Notes: generated from the sequence alone by a model not told the origin. A DNA stretch of 64,000 bases from Hymenobacter sp. ISL-91 (GCF_018613725.1 NZ_JAGGPS010000013.1:42141-106140); one strand, 5' to 3'. Shown: positions 1 to 9,299, counted from the first letter of the stretch. A program made the numbers and translations.

Positions 1-151
1 CCGCGAATTTCTCCTCGAACTCGGCTATCAGCGGCCCCTGCGTAAGGTAATCGGAACGCAGAGCGGCCAGTACGGCCCGCTCATCGGCTTCGGTGATGTG
101 CTGGCGGCCGTAGGCAATGGGGCGGGTGGGCTGGAAGTCGGAGGCGTTCAT
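1..151 (-). CDS. pseC: PseC, UDP-4-amino-4,6-dideoxy-AltNAc transaminase (5' part only)
   Basis: Only the first 50 codons lie in the window; the gene runs off the left edge. The visible N-terminus contains YGRQHITEAD and SDYLTQGP, a pattern typical of the PLP-dependent PseC/DegT aminotransferases that aminate the PseB product in pseudaminic acid synthesis. It starts at an ATG 63 bp downstream of the pseB stop codon on the same strand, so the two are probably co-transcribed. The catalytic lysine lies outside the window. The assignment rests on the N-terminal motif plus the adjacent pseB; another DegT-type sugar aminotransferase is the alternative. Confidence 0.8.
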   Translation of the reverse strand, partial: MNASDFQPTRPIAYGRQHITEADERAVLAALRSDYLTQGPLIAEFEEKFA

Positions 152-214
152 GGGGCACAAATAATCTGGAAAGCTCAGGATGACAAACCGTTTTCGCACG
201 CCTGTCTGGGCTCC

Positions 215-1234
215 CTACACCGTAAATCCGGCGTCGACGTGCAGGCGGATTTCCTCGCGGATTTGTTCGGCCGAGAGCCAGTCGGTGTTGTTGCTCGAAT
301 CGTAGTGAAAGCCGGGTTCGGTGCGGCGGCCGTGGAAGTGGGCAATGAATGCATCCACGTCCCAGCGCGGCGTGAAGGGCAGAATGACGTAGTATTTGTC
401 CAGCTCAACGGTGCTCAAGGCGTCGGTTTCGGTTATCATTTCCTCGTGCAGCTTCTCGCCGGGCCGGATGCCCACAATTTCCTGCCGGCAGTTGGGCCCG
501 ATGGCCTCGGCTACTTCGGTAATCTTGTAGCTCGGAATTTTAGGCACGAAAATCTCGCCGCCCCAGCTGTTCTCCAGCGCGTACAGCACCAAATCCACGC
601 CCTCGTCGAGCGAGATGTGGAAGCGCGTCATGTCGGGGTGGGTGATGGGCAGTACGCCCGAGTCGCGGCGCTGCAGGAAAAACGGCACCACCGAGCCCCG
701 CGAGCCGATGACGTTGCCGTAGCGCACCACCGAAAAGCGCAAATCGCGCGAGCCTTTCATGTTGTTGGCGGCCACAAACAGCTTGTCGGAGCAGAGCTTG
801 GTGGCGCCGTAGAGGTTGATGGGGGCCGCGGCCTTGTCGGTGCTCAGGGCTACCACGTCGGATACGCCGCAGTCGAGGGCCGCGTTAATCACGTTTTCGG
901 CCCCGAAAATGTTGGTTTTGATGCACTCCATCGGGTTGTACTCGGCGGCGGGCACCTGTTTGAGGGCGGCGGCGTGCACAATAATATCGATACCCTCACA
1001 GGCCCGCTTGAGCCGCTCGGCGTCGCGCACATCGCCAATAAAGTAGCGGATGGCCGGAAACTCGGAATGCGGAAACTGCTGCGACATCTCGTACTGCTTG
1101 AGCTCGTCGCGCGAGTACACCACCAGCCGTTTCACCTGCGGATAGAGCCGGAACACGGTTTCGACGAACTGCTTGCCGAACGAGCCGGTGCCGCCGGTTA
1201 CCAGAATGGATTTATGGTTGAGGTCGAGGGCCAT
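215..1234 (-). CDS. pseB: PseB, UDP-GlcNAc 4,6-dehydratase (inverting)
   Basis: An SDR-extended enzyme of 339 residues expected to perform the first step of CMP-pseudaminic acid synthesis: C4 oxidation, C4/C6 dehydration and C5 inversion of UDP-GlcNAc. Seen: NAD-binding GGTGSFG at residues 14-20, YSRDELKQYEM, HAAALKQVPAAEYNPMECIKTN and the catalytic STDKA...INLYGATKL stretch. The ATG at 1234 is chosen because the frame continues upstream for 33 codons only as low-complexity sequence with no conserved features. It precedes pseC, which supports the pathway call. Pseudaminic acid usually decorates surface glycans or glycoproteins. Confidence 0.92.
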   Translation of the reverse strand: MALDLNHKSILVTGGTGSFGKQFVETVFRLYPQVKRLVVYSRDELKQYEMSQQFPHSEFPAIRYFIGDVRDAERLKRACEGIDIIVHAAALKQVPAAEYNPMECIKTNIFGAENVINAALDCGVSDVVALSTDKAAAPINLYGATKLCSDKLFVAANNMKGSRDLRFSVVRYGNVIGSRGSVVPFFLQRRDSGVLPITHPDMTRFHISLDEGVDLVLYALENSWGGEIFVPKIPSYKITEVAEAIGPNCRQEIVGIRPGEKLHEEMITETDALSTVELDKYYVILPFTPRWDVDAFIAHFHGRRTEPGFHYDSSNNTDWLSAEQIREEIRLHVDAGFTV

Positions 1235-1345
1235 GGATGGGGTGCTGAGCGAAAGAAAGGCCGGACCGCGAAACGGCCGGGATGGGGGAGGGCAAAAGTA
1301 GGCATTCCGGCCGGAGCTTGCGTAGTTTTGCATCGTCCGCTCTAT

Positions 1346-1448
1346 CAGCTGTCATCCTGACGAAGGAAGGACCTTATCGTGCTAAGGCAGTCGTAGTAAT
1401 AACTCGCTTCTATGTGATAAGGTCCTTCCTTCGTCAGGATGACAGCTG
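1346..1448. repeat. Palindromic repeat element, class A (33-bp perfect arms)
   Basis: Arms 1346-1378 and 1416-1448 are exact reverse complements over 33 bp, separated by a 37-nt loop. The arm begins CAGCTGTCATCCTGACG. It sits between the divergent pseB and fkbH-like genes, 16 bp before the fkbH start, so it would form a large hairpin in that leader. Confidence 0.9.
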
Positions 1449-1464
1449 ATTTTCACCGCTGCTT

Positions 1465-3294
1465 ATGCCTGCCTCCGCTTCCGCCGAACCCATCAAGCTC
1501 GTCATCTGGGACCTCGACGACACATTCTGGCGGGGTACGCTTTCCGAGGGGGCTATTACGGCGTTGGAAGAAAATCTGCAGCTGGTGCGCGACACGGCGG
1601 CCCGTGGCCTGGTGCATACCATCGTGAGTAAGAACGATTTCGCCCCGGCCGAGGCGCGGCTACGAGAGCTGGGCATCTGGGAGTTGTTTGTGTTTGCGCG
1701 CATCAGCTGGCAGCCCAAAGGCCCGATTATCAAGGAACTGTTGAGCCAAATGCAGCTGCGGGCCGCCAACGCCCTGTTTCTCGACGATAACCCCGCCAAC
1801 CGGGCCGAGGCGCAGTTTTACAACCCCGAGCTGCGCGTGGCCGACCCCACCGAGCTGCCCCAACTGGTCCCGCTACTGCGCGCCAGCGGCCAGCCCGACC
1901 CCACGCTCGCGCGCCTCGCCCAATACAAGCTGCTGGAGCGCCAGCAGCAGGCCCGCACCCAGTACGACGACAACCTGGCTTTCCTGCGCGACGCCCAGGT
2001 GAAGGTAGAGTTTCGCGAGGGGCCAGCCGCCGTGCTGCCCGATCTGGGCCGGCTCGAAGAGCTCATCAACCGCTCCAACCAGCTCAATTTCACCAAGCGC
2101 CGCGTGACGCTGCCCGAGCTGGAAGCCAGCCTGCGCGACCCGGCCCGCCGCTGGGGCGCCGTGCGCGTGCACGACCGGTTCGGCGACTATGGGCTGGTGG
2201 GCATTTACTGCGTGCACGAGGCCGAAAACCGGCTGGAGCAGCTCGTGTTTTCCTGCCGCATCCTGCACCTGGGCATCGAGCAGTTCACCTACGCTCACCT
2301 GGGCTTCCCGGTCGTGGCAGTGCAGGGCGACGTGGCTACGGAGCTGAATCAAACGGAAAAGCCCGACTGGATTACCGTGCAAGCGGCCTCGCCCGCTGCC
2401 GCCACAACCCCTGCCACGTCGGCCGGCAAGCGGCTGCGAGTACTGCTGAAAGGCGGCTGCGACCTGGGCCAGCTCACGCCCTTCCTGCAGGCCTTCGACC
2501 TTGAGGTAGCCGAGGAGTTCAACTTCAACAACGAGCACCAGATTCCGGTGCACCTGGAGCACACGCTGCTGCTGCGCGCCACCCGCGAGTGGCCCGGTGC
2601 CGACCAGCGGCGTTTGGCTGCCGCGCTGCCCTTCCTGGGCCGCGAGGCCTTCGACACCCGCCTTTGGGAGTTCGGCTACGATGTGCTGGTATACAGCCCG
2701 CTGATGGATTACACCCAGCCACTGTACCGCGAGCGGGCCACCGGCCACCGCGTACCCTTTGGAGCCTACCAGGATATTACGGCCGAGCCGCCCGCTGCCC
2801 TGGCCGCCCGCTACGCCCAGCGCCGTTTTCAGGGGCTGAATGAGGATTTCCTGCGCCGGTTCGCGCTTGATTTCGCGCACGAAGGCCCGATTTCGCCCGT
2901 CGAATTTCAGCAGAACCTGCGTTGGCTGCGGGCGCAGGTGCCCGCCGCCGTGCCCATCTTCCTACTCAGCGGCGCCGAAATTGAGGTGCCCGGCTCGGGC
3001 GAAACCGGTGCTAAACAGCGCCATGAAACCATGAATGAGGCGCTGGCCGAATTCGTGGCTTCGGCCGAGAACTGCTTCCTGCTCGACGTGCGCGAATTCG
3101 TGCAAAGGCCCGCCGACGTCAGCAACAACCTGCGCCATTACCACCGCCAGCACTACCGCACCCTGGCCCAGCAACTGGCCCAGGCCCTCGGCGCGTGGCA
3201 GGGGCAACATCTGGGCCACTCGGCTTGGGCCGATTGGAAAGCCCGCGCCTGGGGACTGGTGCCAAATAAGCTGCGCGGGCTGCTGGGGCGGTAA
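1465..3294 (+). CDS. FkbH-like protein (HAD-IIIC phosphatase, GNAT-like and SGNH-like domains)
   Basis: A protein of 609 residues. The N-terminus carries the HAD motif WDLDDTFW (about residues 15-22), with the nucleophile and acid aspartates at 16 and 18, as in the HAD-IIIC/FkbH family. A GNAT-like segment around residues 180-290 contains the conserved ELINRSNQLNFTKRR. The C-terminal half (about 320-590) looks like an SGNH/GDSL-type hydrolase domain, with LLKGGCDLG at its start and a closing DVREFV...NNLRHYHRQHY block. Known FkbH proteins load a glyceryl group on carrier proteins, and relatives occur in O-antigen loci. Here the pse neighbours suggest glycan modification, but the substrate is not readable. 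Confidence 0.75.
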   Translation: MPASASAEPIKLVIWDLDDTFWRGTLSEGAITALEENLQLVRDTAARGLVHTIVSKNDFAPAEARLRELGIWELFVFARISWQPKGPIIKELLSQMQLRAANALFLDDNPANRAEAQFYNPELRVADPTELPQLVPLLRASGQPDPTLARLAQYKLLERQQQARTQYDDNLAFLRDAQVKVEFREGPAAVLPDLGRLEELINRSNQLNFTKRRVTLPELEASLRDPARRWGAVRVHDRFGDYGLVGIYCVHEAENRLEQLVFSCRILHLGIEQFTYAHLGFPVVAVQGDVATELNQTEKPDWITVQAASPAAATTPATSAGKRLRVLLKGGCDLGQLTPFLQAFDLEVAEEFNFNNEHQIPVHLEHTLLLRATREWPGADQRRLAAALPFLGREAFDTRLWEFGYDVLVYSPLMDYTQPLYRERATGHRVPFGAYQDITAEPPAALAARYAQRRFQGLNEDFLRRFALDFAHEGPISPVEFQQNLRWLRAQVPAAVPIFLLSGAEIEVPGSGETGAKQRHETMNEALAEFVASAENCFLLDVREFVQRPADVSNNLRHYHRQHYRTLAQQLAQALGAWQGQHLGHSAWADWKARAWGLVPNKLRGLLGR

Positions 3295-3387
3295 TGTAGC
3301 GCGAAGCTCCCGCTTCGCGCAGCGTTTAACGATTGCGCAAGGCCCAGCCGTCAGCAACGACGCGCGAAACTCCCGGTTCGCGCTACA
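3295..3387. repeat. Palindromic repeat element, class B (TGTAGCGCGAA...)
   Basis: Begins directly after the fkbH-like stop codon. The outer arms (3295-3320 and 3362-3387) are inverted copies, and each arm is itself nearly palindromic (GCGCGAAG...CTTCGCGC), so a cruciform of three stems is possible. It lies between convergent genes and may act as a terminator. A related half-element appears at the right edge of the window. Confidence 0.8.
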
Positions 3388-4696
3388 GTATCAGCTCCAC
3401 CAGCCGCTCCGTGAGGGCGCGGCGGGAGTAGCGGGTGGGGCGGGGGCCGGGCAAATCGAGGTTGGGGTTGATGCACCAGCGGGCTACCAGGCCCTCAAAT
3501 GCTTCGACTAAGTCGGTGTAGGCATCGGGCGGCAGGGTGTGGCCGGCGCCGGTTTCGCGCAGCAGTAGGTCGGCATCCGACCCCAGCGGGCCCACGCACA
3601 GAATGGGCTTGTTGGCGGCCAAGTACTCGAACACTTTGCCGGGCAAAATACCCTGGTTGTTGGCCACGTCCGGAATGACCAGCAGCAGCGCCGTACTCCG
3701 CAATAGGTAGCCCACCGACTCATGGTGCGGCACGAAGGGCACAAACTCAGTGCGTTCGGCCAGACCCGCTGCGGCCACCTGCTGCCGGATGCCGTCGGAA
3801 ACTTTGCCCACGAAGCGCAGCCACAGCGGCACATCGGGGTGGCGGCGGGCACATTCGGCCGTGGCGGCCAGCAGCTGGTCGAGGCGGTAGGTATCGGCAA
3901 TAGTGCCGGTGTGGGTTACCAGCAGTGCATCGGTGGGGGGGTGGCTAAGTTCCCGGAAATCGGCCTCGTCGTAGCCGTTGGGCAGCACTTCAATCTTGGC
4001 CGGATCGATTCGGGCTGACTTGGCCGCAAAAATCCGCTTGGTGTGGGGGCTCGTTACCAGCACCACATCAGCCTGTTCCAGCACCTGGCGCTCGTAGCGG
4101 GCATCGAGCCAGCGGGCGGGCGGCAGTTGGTTCAGCTCCTTGTAGTAGTAGATATCGGTCCAGGGGTCGCGCAAATCGGCCAGCCAGCGCAGGCCGTAGC
4201 GGCGCTGCAGCTCCAGCCCGATAAGCTGGGTGGAGTGCGGCGGCGAGGACGTGAGCACGGCGTCGAACTGCTCGCCGGCGGCCACCAGCTTGGCCACGGC
4301 ATCCAGTACGAAGCGGTTCCAGCCCCGGCGCGCATCCGGAATAAACAGGTTGCCGCGCACAAACTTGAACAGCTGCTGGCTCGGGCTCGTCTTGCTCTCG
4401 CCCACAAAGCCTCCGTAGGGCACCTGCCGGCGGCCCGTAAGACGCTTGTAGCTGTCGAAGGGCTCAAACGTATTCGTCCGAATAACCCGCACGCCGGCCG
4501 GCACATCAGCGGCCAGGCTCTCATCAAGCACCGGGTAAGCCGCCCGCGTAGGGTCCACGGTAATCACGGTGGGCTCGATACCGAACTCGGGCAGGTGCTT
4601 GACGAACTTGAGGCTGCGCTGCACGCCCGCCCCGCCCGAAGGTGGCCAGTAGTAGGTAATAACGAGCAGGCGAAGCGGGCGGGCGGAATCGGGCAC
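3383..4696 (-). CDS. Glycosyltransferase, family 4-like
   Basis: A protein of 437 residues. The N-terminus reads LLVITYYWPPSGGAGVQRSLKF, typical of GT-B glycosyltransferases with an acceptor-binding N-terminal Rossmann domain. The C-terminal half has EVLPNGYDEADF and a nucleotide-sugar binding region near PGKVFEYLAANKPILCVG. No membrane segment is seen, so it should act at the cytoplasmic face. The start codon is GTG at 4696; no upstream ATG is available before the conserved start. It converges with fkbH-like and probably belongs to the surface-polysaccharide locus to the left. Donor and acceptor are unknown. Confidence 0.85.
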   Translation of the reverse strand: MPDSARPLRLLVITYYWPPSGGAGVQRSLKFVKHLPEFGIEPTVITVDPTRAAYPVLDESLAADVPAGVRVIRTNTFEPFDSYKRLTGRRQVPYGGFVGESKTSPSQQLFKFVRGNLFIPDARRGWNRFVLDAVAKLVAAGEQFDAVLTSSPPHSTQLIGLELQRRYGLRWLADLRDPWTDIYYYKELNQLPPARWLDARYERQVLEQADVVLVTSPHTKRIFAAKSARIDPAKIEVLPNGYDEADFRELSHPPTDALLVTHTGTIADTYRLDQLLAATAECARRHPDVPLWLRFVGKVSDGIRQQVAAAGLAERTEFVPFVPHHESVGYLLRSTALLLVIPDVANNQGILPGKVFEYLAANKPILCVGPLGSDADLLLRETGAGHTLPPDAYTDLVEAFEGLVARWCINPNLDLPGPRPTRYSRRALTERLVELIL

Positions 4697-4923
4697 GGAG
4701 CGGCAGGCGGGCGGTGAAGCACGAAGGTACGCGCTGGCGGCTTTTCGGGCTTTTCTGGTTACTTTTGGGGGTTGATTTCTGTAGACGTTGCTGAAGCAGG
4801 CACTAAGCTTTGGGCAAAGAAGCTTACCTGCGAATTTGATTCTGCGCCATTCAAATAATCCCCGTCTACTTACAGCTCAACCCGAACCTGCAGCATCCAA
4901 CCATCTGCGCCCACCTGTACTTT

Positions 4924-6273
4924 ATGTTTGATAATCTCTCAACCAAGCTCGACAAAGCCTTTAAAACCCTTAAAGGCCAGGGCAGCATCACCGAAATCAA
5001 CGTTGCGGCCACGGTAAAAGAAATCCGCCGGGCGCTGGTGGATGCCGACGTGAACTACAAGGTGGCCAAGGAAGTCACCGACAAAATAAAGGACGAGGCC
5101 ATGGGCCGCGACGTGCTGGTAGCCGTGTCGCCGGGCCAGCTGATGACCAAAATCGTTTACGATGAGCTGACCCAGCTCATGGGCGGCGAAAAACAGGACA
5201 TCCAGGTAAAGGGTGATCCGGCCGTGATTCTGCTTTCGGGCCTGCAGGGTTCGGGCAAAACCACCTTCGCCGGCAAACTGGCCGCCTACCTCAAGAAGCA
5301 GAACCGCAACGTGTTGCTGGTAGCCTGCGACGTGTACCGCCCCGCTGCCATCGACCAGCTGAAAGTGCTGGGCGAGCAAGTGGGCGTAGACGTTTACTCG
5401 GAGCCGGAGAACAAGAACCCGGTAGACATTTCGCGCAATGCCATTGAGTTTGCGCGCAAAAACAACAAAAAGGTCGTCATCATCGACACCGCCGGCCGTT
5501 TGGCCGTCGATGAGCAGATGATGGCCGAAATCGAGCAGGTAAAGCGGGCCATCAACCCCTCCGAAACCCTGTTTGTAGTCGACTCGATGACGGGTCAGGA
5601 CGCGGTAAACACGGCTAAAACCTTCAACGACCGCCTCAACTTTGATGGCGTGGTGCTCACCAAGCTCGACGGCGACTCGCGCGGCGGCGCGGCCCTTAGC
5701 ATCCGGGCGGTGGTCGAAAAGCCCATCAAGTTCATCTCGACGGGCGAGAAAATGGAGGCCCTCGACCTGTTCTACCCCGACCGCATGGCCCAGCGCATTC
5801 TGGGCATGGGCGACGTAATTTCGCTGGTAGAGCGCGCGCAGCAGCAGTTCGACGAGGAAGAAGCCAAGCGCATCAACCAGAAGATCCGCAAAAACCAGTT
5901 CAACTTCGACGACTTCCTCTCTCAACTGGAGCAGATCAAGAAGATGGGCAACATCAAGGATCTGGTGGGCATGATTCCGGGCGTAGGCAAGGCCATGAAG
6001 GACGTGGAAATCGACGACGATGCCTTCAAGCCCATCGAGGCCATCATCAAGAGCATGACACCCAAGGAGCGCGCCCAGCCCGAGCTGCTCAACGGCTCGC
6101 GCCGCCGCCGCCTGGCCCTGGGCTCGGGCACGGACATTCAGCAGGTAAACGCGCTGATGAAGCAGTTTGAGGACATGCGCAAGGTGATGCGCACCATGAA
6201 CAAAATGAGCAGCACCAAGGGCGGCATGGCCCAGATGGCCAAGATGATGGGCATGAAAGGCCCGCTCCGTTAA
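4924..6273 (+). CDS. ffh: Ffh, signal recognition particle protein
   Basis: SRP54-type GTPase of 449 residues that binds 4.5S RNA and signal sequences and targets ribosomes to FtsY at the membrane. Seen in order: N domain, then the G domain with GLQGSGKTTFAGKL (G1), DVYRPAA, DTAGRL (G3) and TKLDGDSRGG (G4/G5), and a methionine-rich M domain from about residue 300. The RNA-binding motif SRRRRLALGSGT lies at about 391-402 and the C-terminus is methionine-rich. Length fits the bacterial family. A 227-bp leader separates it from the divergent glycosyltransferase. Confidence 0.97.
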   Translation: MFDNLSTKLDKAFKTLKGQGSITEINVAATVKEIRRALVDADVNYKVAKEVTDKIKDEAMGRDVLVAVSPGQLMTKIVYDELTQLMGGEKQDIQVKGDPAVILLSGLQGSGKTTFAGKLAAYLKKQNRNVLLVACDVYRPAAIDQLKVLGEQVGVDVYSEPENKNPVDISRNAIEFARKNNKKVVIIDTAGRLAVDEQMMAEIEQVKRAINPSETLFVVDSMTGQDAVNTAKTFNDRLNFDGVVLTKLDGDSRGGAALSIRAVVEKPIKFISTGEKMEALDLFYPDRMAQRILGMGDVISLVERAQQQFDEEEAKRINQKIRKNQFNFDDFLSQLEQIKKMGNIKDLVGMIPGVGKAMKDVEIDDDAFKPIEAIIKSMTPKERAQPELLNGSRRRRLALGSGTDIQQVNALMKQFEDMRKVMRTMNKMSSTKGGMAQMAKMMGMKGPLR

Positions 6274-6331
6274 TCACTGATTCACGCTGATTAGTCGTGA
6301 TTTCACTGATTTTTTGGTGGGTGATGCCAGG

Positions 6332-6367
6332 CGGCCCCGGTAGCAACTGCTGCCGGGGCCGTTTGGC
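6332..6367 (+). terminator. Terminator after ffh
   Basis: GGCCCCGG and CCGGGGCC form an 8-bp stem extended by AGCA/TGCT (6333-6360), followed by a short T run. It lies 60 bp after the ffh stop codon and just before the end of the convergent RqcH-like gene, so it may serve both. Confidence 0.7.
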
Positions 6368-6368
6368 G

Positions 6369-7946
6369 TCACGCCCGCTCGAAGGGATTGGCAGGTACCA
6401 CCAGCAGCACCTTTTCGCGCTCGATTGCTACTTGGCCCGGCTTGGCTCCGCGGGGTTTGCGCACGTATTTTTTGGGCGTGTAGGTAACCGGGCACAACGA
6501 GTCGTTCTGGCGCTTGGAGTACCAGGCGGCCAGCTGGGCGGCCCGCTCCAGCACCGGCGCGGGCACTGGCTGGCCGGGCCGCTGCCGGATAATAACGTGC
6601 GAGCCGGTAGCGTCTTTGGCGTGCAGCCAGAGGTCATCTTTGTGGGCGTAGCGCTGGGTCAGCAGGTCGTTGTTGACGGCGTTGCGACCCACCAGAATCG
6701 TGAAGCCGGAATCCTCGAACACCTTGAACGGTAGCTCGGTTGCGGCGGCTTTGGCGGCTGCGGCGGCATCGAGGCCGTGCTGCTTGCGCCACTGCCGCAA
6801 CGCCCGCAACTCGCCGGCGGGCAGGGCGGCCAGCTCCTCCAGCCGCTCCAGCGCTTCGAAGGCTTCGGCTTCACGGCGCTCGGAGCGCTCGGCTAGTTCG
6901 CGGGTTTCGCGCTGCTGGTTTTTGGCCTTGCGGTACAGGTTCTGGGCCGTACGTTGGGGCGTCTCGGCGGGCTTCAGCTTGATGGTGCGCCGCTGGCCGG
7001 GCTGGTAAAAATCCTCGACTTCCACCTCGGTGGCACCGGCCGGAATCTGGCTCAGGTGGGCCATAATCAGGTCGGCGGTCTGGCGGTAACCGGTGGTGTT
7101 TTCGAGGGCGTGGAGGCGGTTGCGGGCGTGCTGGGCGGCCGTGGCGGCGGTGTCGGCGCGTTTTTCCAGCAACTGCTGTACCTGGCGAAGCTCCGTTTCG
7201 TAGGCCTGGCGGCCCAACAGCCGCGGCACGTAGCGGCGCAATGCCCCAATGGGGTCGTTGGCGGGCAGTTCGGCCTCGATGGTGCCCACAGGCAGCAAGC
7301 TGAGGCGGGTGCGGTTGTCGAGCCGCACGATATAAAAAGCGGCAGGCTGCTCTAACTGGCCTACCACCTGCGCGACCAGCCCACGCTTGGTTTCCAGTGG
7401 AGCCGGGTCGTAGCCTAGCGTATGCAGGTAGGCCCGGCCCAGGTCGCCAAGGGCAGGGTAGGCCTTGGCCGGATCGGCTGCTTCGGCCGGGGCTGCTTCG
7501 GAAGCGGGCTGAGTGGGCGGGCGCAGGTCGGCGTCGGCCAGGTAGCGCGGGTGGAACAATTCGGCGGGGCTGGCCGGGTCGGCGGGGTGGAACACGGCGT
7601 TGGGCCGAGTACCGTAGAGCTTGAGCACCAGCCGAGCCCCGCTCATAAAATCCAGCTGTAGCACCCGGTCGTGGGGCCAGGCCGCTACGGTTGCTACCTC
7701 TTGGCCCAGCAGGCCGGGCAGCAAATCCACCGAGTTCTGGCGGGTACGCTGGAAGCTTTCGGGCAGGGCCAGCAGCGTGCCGGCGGCGGCCAGCGTTAGC
7801 TTGAGCCAGAACTCGGCCCCGCCGTTGGTAAGCCCGATAACCAGCTCGTCGCGCTCCTGCGAAAAGCAGGCAGCCACCCGGTAGCCGGCCAGCTGGCGGG
7901 TGAGAGCCGGGGCAAGCTGGCGCAGAAAGTAGTAGTTGGCGGGCAT
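6369..7946 (-). CDS. RqcH/NFACT-family protein
   Basis: A protein of 525 residues of the NFACT (RqcH/Rqc2/FbpA) family. In bacteria the characterised member RqcH binds stalled 50S-peptidyl-tRNA complexes and adds C-terminal alanine tails. Seen: an NFACT-N-like region at the N-terminus, a helical coiled-coil-rich middle (about 240-390) and the NFACT-R (DUF814) domain from about residue 395 with HKDDLWLHAKDATGSHVIIR and YTPKKYVRKPRGAKPGQV. It converges with ffh. The quality-control role is inferred from the family. Confidence 0.85.
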   Translation of the reverse strand: MPANYYFLRQLAPALTRQLAGYRVAACFSQERDELVIGLTNGGAEFWLKLTLAAAGTLLALPESFQRTRQNSVDLLPGLLGQEVATVAAWPHDRVLQLDFMSGARLVLKLYGTRPNAVFHPADPASPAELFHPRYLADADLRPPTQPASEAAPAEAADPAKAYPALGDLGRAYLHTLGYDPAPLETKRGLVAQVVGQLEQPAAFYIVRLDNRTRLSLLPVGTIEAELPANDPIGALRRYVPRLLGRQAYETELRQVQQLLEKRADTAATAAQHARNRLHALENTTGYRQTADLIMAHLSQIPAGATEVEVEDFYQPGQRRTIKLKPAETPQRTAQNLYRKAKNQQRETRELAERSERREAEAFEALERLEELAALPAGELRALRQWRKQHGLDAAAAAKAAATELPFKVFEDSGFTILVGRNAVNNDLLTQRYAHKDDLWLHAKDATGSHVIIRQRPGQPVPAPVLERAAQLAAWYSKRQNDSLCPVTYTPKKYVRKPRGAKPGQVAIEREKVLLVVPANPFERA

Positions 7947-8039
7947 CAGTAGGTTAAATTGTACAGCGGCCCCGTTTCGCTCACAAGGTTTCCCGCAACC
8001 CGGAAACTACGTTTAGGTCGTCGGGCGACGGAACCGGCG

Positions 8040-8405
8040 TTAAATCTGCTCCAGCTGGGTGCGGGTCCGCTCGCTGGCCATCTGGTCGCCGGTGTTTACC
8101 GTCGATTTGGGCTCGATCATCAGAATCCAGGTTTCGCCTTTTGAGTGGGGGCGGTGGTCGGTGCCGCGGGGTACTACCAGCAGCTCGCCGGGGTTCAGCT
8201 CGGCCGTGGTGCCGTCGCGGAAGTCAATCAGCAGCTGGCCTTTCACCACCATAAACAGCTCGTCTTCGGCCGCGTGGTTGTGCCAGATGAACTCGCCTTG
8301 CACCCGTGCAATTTTCAGGTGCTGGTCGTTCAATTCGCCAATTACCCGCGGGTTCCAGTGGTCGGTGAACTGCGCAAACTTGTCTTCGAGGCGGATAACC
8401 TTCAT
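8040..8405 (-). CDS. Cupin-domain protein
   Basis: A small single-domain protein of 121 residues. The metal-binding cupin motif is visible as WHNHAAEDELFMVVKGQL (ligand candidates H42, H44, E47 or E49) and the second motif as LVVPRGTDHRPHSKGE. Members of this family range from enzymes to sugar- or metal-binding proteins, so no substrate is assigned. It lies 36 bp upstream of the MBL hydrolase on the same strand and the two may form an operon. Confidence 0.8.
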   Translation of the reverse strand: MKVIRLEDKFAQFTDHWNPRVIGELNDQHLKIARVQGEFIWHNHAAEDELFMVVKGQLLIDFRDGTTAELNPGELLVVPRGTDHRPHSKGETWILMIEPKSTVNTGDQMASERTRTQLEQI

Positions 8406-8440
8406 TGTTCAAAGAATTGGGACGCCGGATGATAGAAACG

Positions 8441-9211
8441 CTACTGGCAGCCTACTACCAGGCCGTCGTAGGCCAGACGGATATTTTCCGGCAGGGTGGC
8501 CTCGACATCATGATGGCGGCCCAGCTGGTGGCTGATGTGGGTGAGGTAGCCGCGGGCGGGGGCCAGATCTTCGAGAATAGCAACGGCCTGCTGCAGCGTG
8601 AAGTGAGAAATGTGCTGCTCGTGGCGCAGGGCATTGAGCACGATGATTTCGGAGCCCCGCATCAGTTCCATCGATGCGGGACTCAGGTAGTTGGCATCGG
8701 TGATGTAGGTGAACCCGCCCACCCGATAGCCCAGCACCGGCAGCTTGTAGTGCAGCGCCCGGATGGGCTGAAACGGCACCCCGGCCACCTCGAAAACGTC
8801 TGTTTCGCTTTCAATCGGATGCAGGGCTACCTGCGGCACACCCGGGTATTTGTGGTCGGCAAAAATGTAGGCGTACTCCTGCTGCAGCTGCGCCAGCACC
8901 CGGGGCTCGGCGTGCAGGGGCATGTCCTGCTGCTGCCGGAAATTATAGGCCCGGATGTCGTCGAGGCCACCCGTGTGGTCCTTGTGCTCGTGGGTAAACA
9001 CCACGGCATCGAGGTGGTCGACCTGCGCGCGCAATACCTGCTGCCGGAAATCGGGCCCCGAATCGATGACAATGCTTTTGCCGGCTACCTGCAGGTGCAC
9101 CGATACGCGCAGGCGTTTGTCGCGGTAGTCAACTGAGCGGCATACGTTGCAGGTGCACCCGATTACGGGTACTCCCTGCGACGTACCCGTACCCAGAAAC
9201 GTGATTTGCAT
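8441..9211 (-). CDS. Metallo-beta-lactamase-fold hydrolase (PhnP-like)
   Basis: A protein of 256 residues starting MQITFLGTGTSQGVP, with CTCNVC at residues 19-24 and the dinuclear metal motif THEHKDH at 73-79. The GTSQGVP start and the cysteine-rich loop are typical of the PhnP-like branch, which includes cyclic phosphodiesterases. It is transcribed towards the cupin gene. Function in this organism is inferred only at family level: hydrolysis of a phosphodiester or related small substrate in the cytoplasm. Confidence 0.83.
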   Translation of the reverse strand: MQITFLGTGTSQGVPVIGCTCNVCRSVDYRDKRLRVSVHLQVAGKSIVIDSGPDFRQQVLRAQVDHLDAVVFTHEHKDHTGGLDDIRAYNFRQQQDMPLHAEPRVLAQLQQEYAYIFADHKYPGVPQVALHPIESETDVFEVAGVPFQPIRALHYKLPVLGYRVGGFTYITDANYLSPASMELMRGSEIIVLNALRHEQHISHFTLQQAVAILEDLAPARGYLTHISHQLGRHHDVEATLPENIRLAYDGLVVGCQ

Positions 9212-9230
9212 AGGGGAGAGGCTAGGAGTT

Positions 9231-9296
9231 GGAAGTCAGGAGTTAGAAGAAGCTACATACGCATGCTAACTTCCAGCTTCTAACTCCTGGCTTCTC
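9231..9296. repeat. Inverted repeat between the MBL hydrolase and response regulator genes
   Basis: Arms 9231-9249 and 9277-9296 pair as GAAGYCAGGAGTTAGAAG-type sequence with one mismatch. It follows the response-regulator stop codon and may terminate that transcript; it is a shorter relative in style, not in sequence, of the other palindromes. Confidence 0.6.
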
Positions 9297-9299
9297 AAA

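Noticed and set aside
98..1360. Plus-strand 420-codon frame opposite pseB and pseC
   Set aside because: pseB and the pseC start are clearly conserved on the minus strand; the opposite translation has no recognisable feature.
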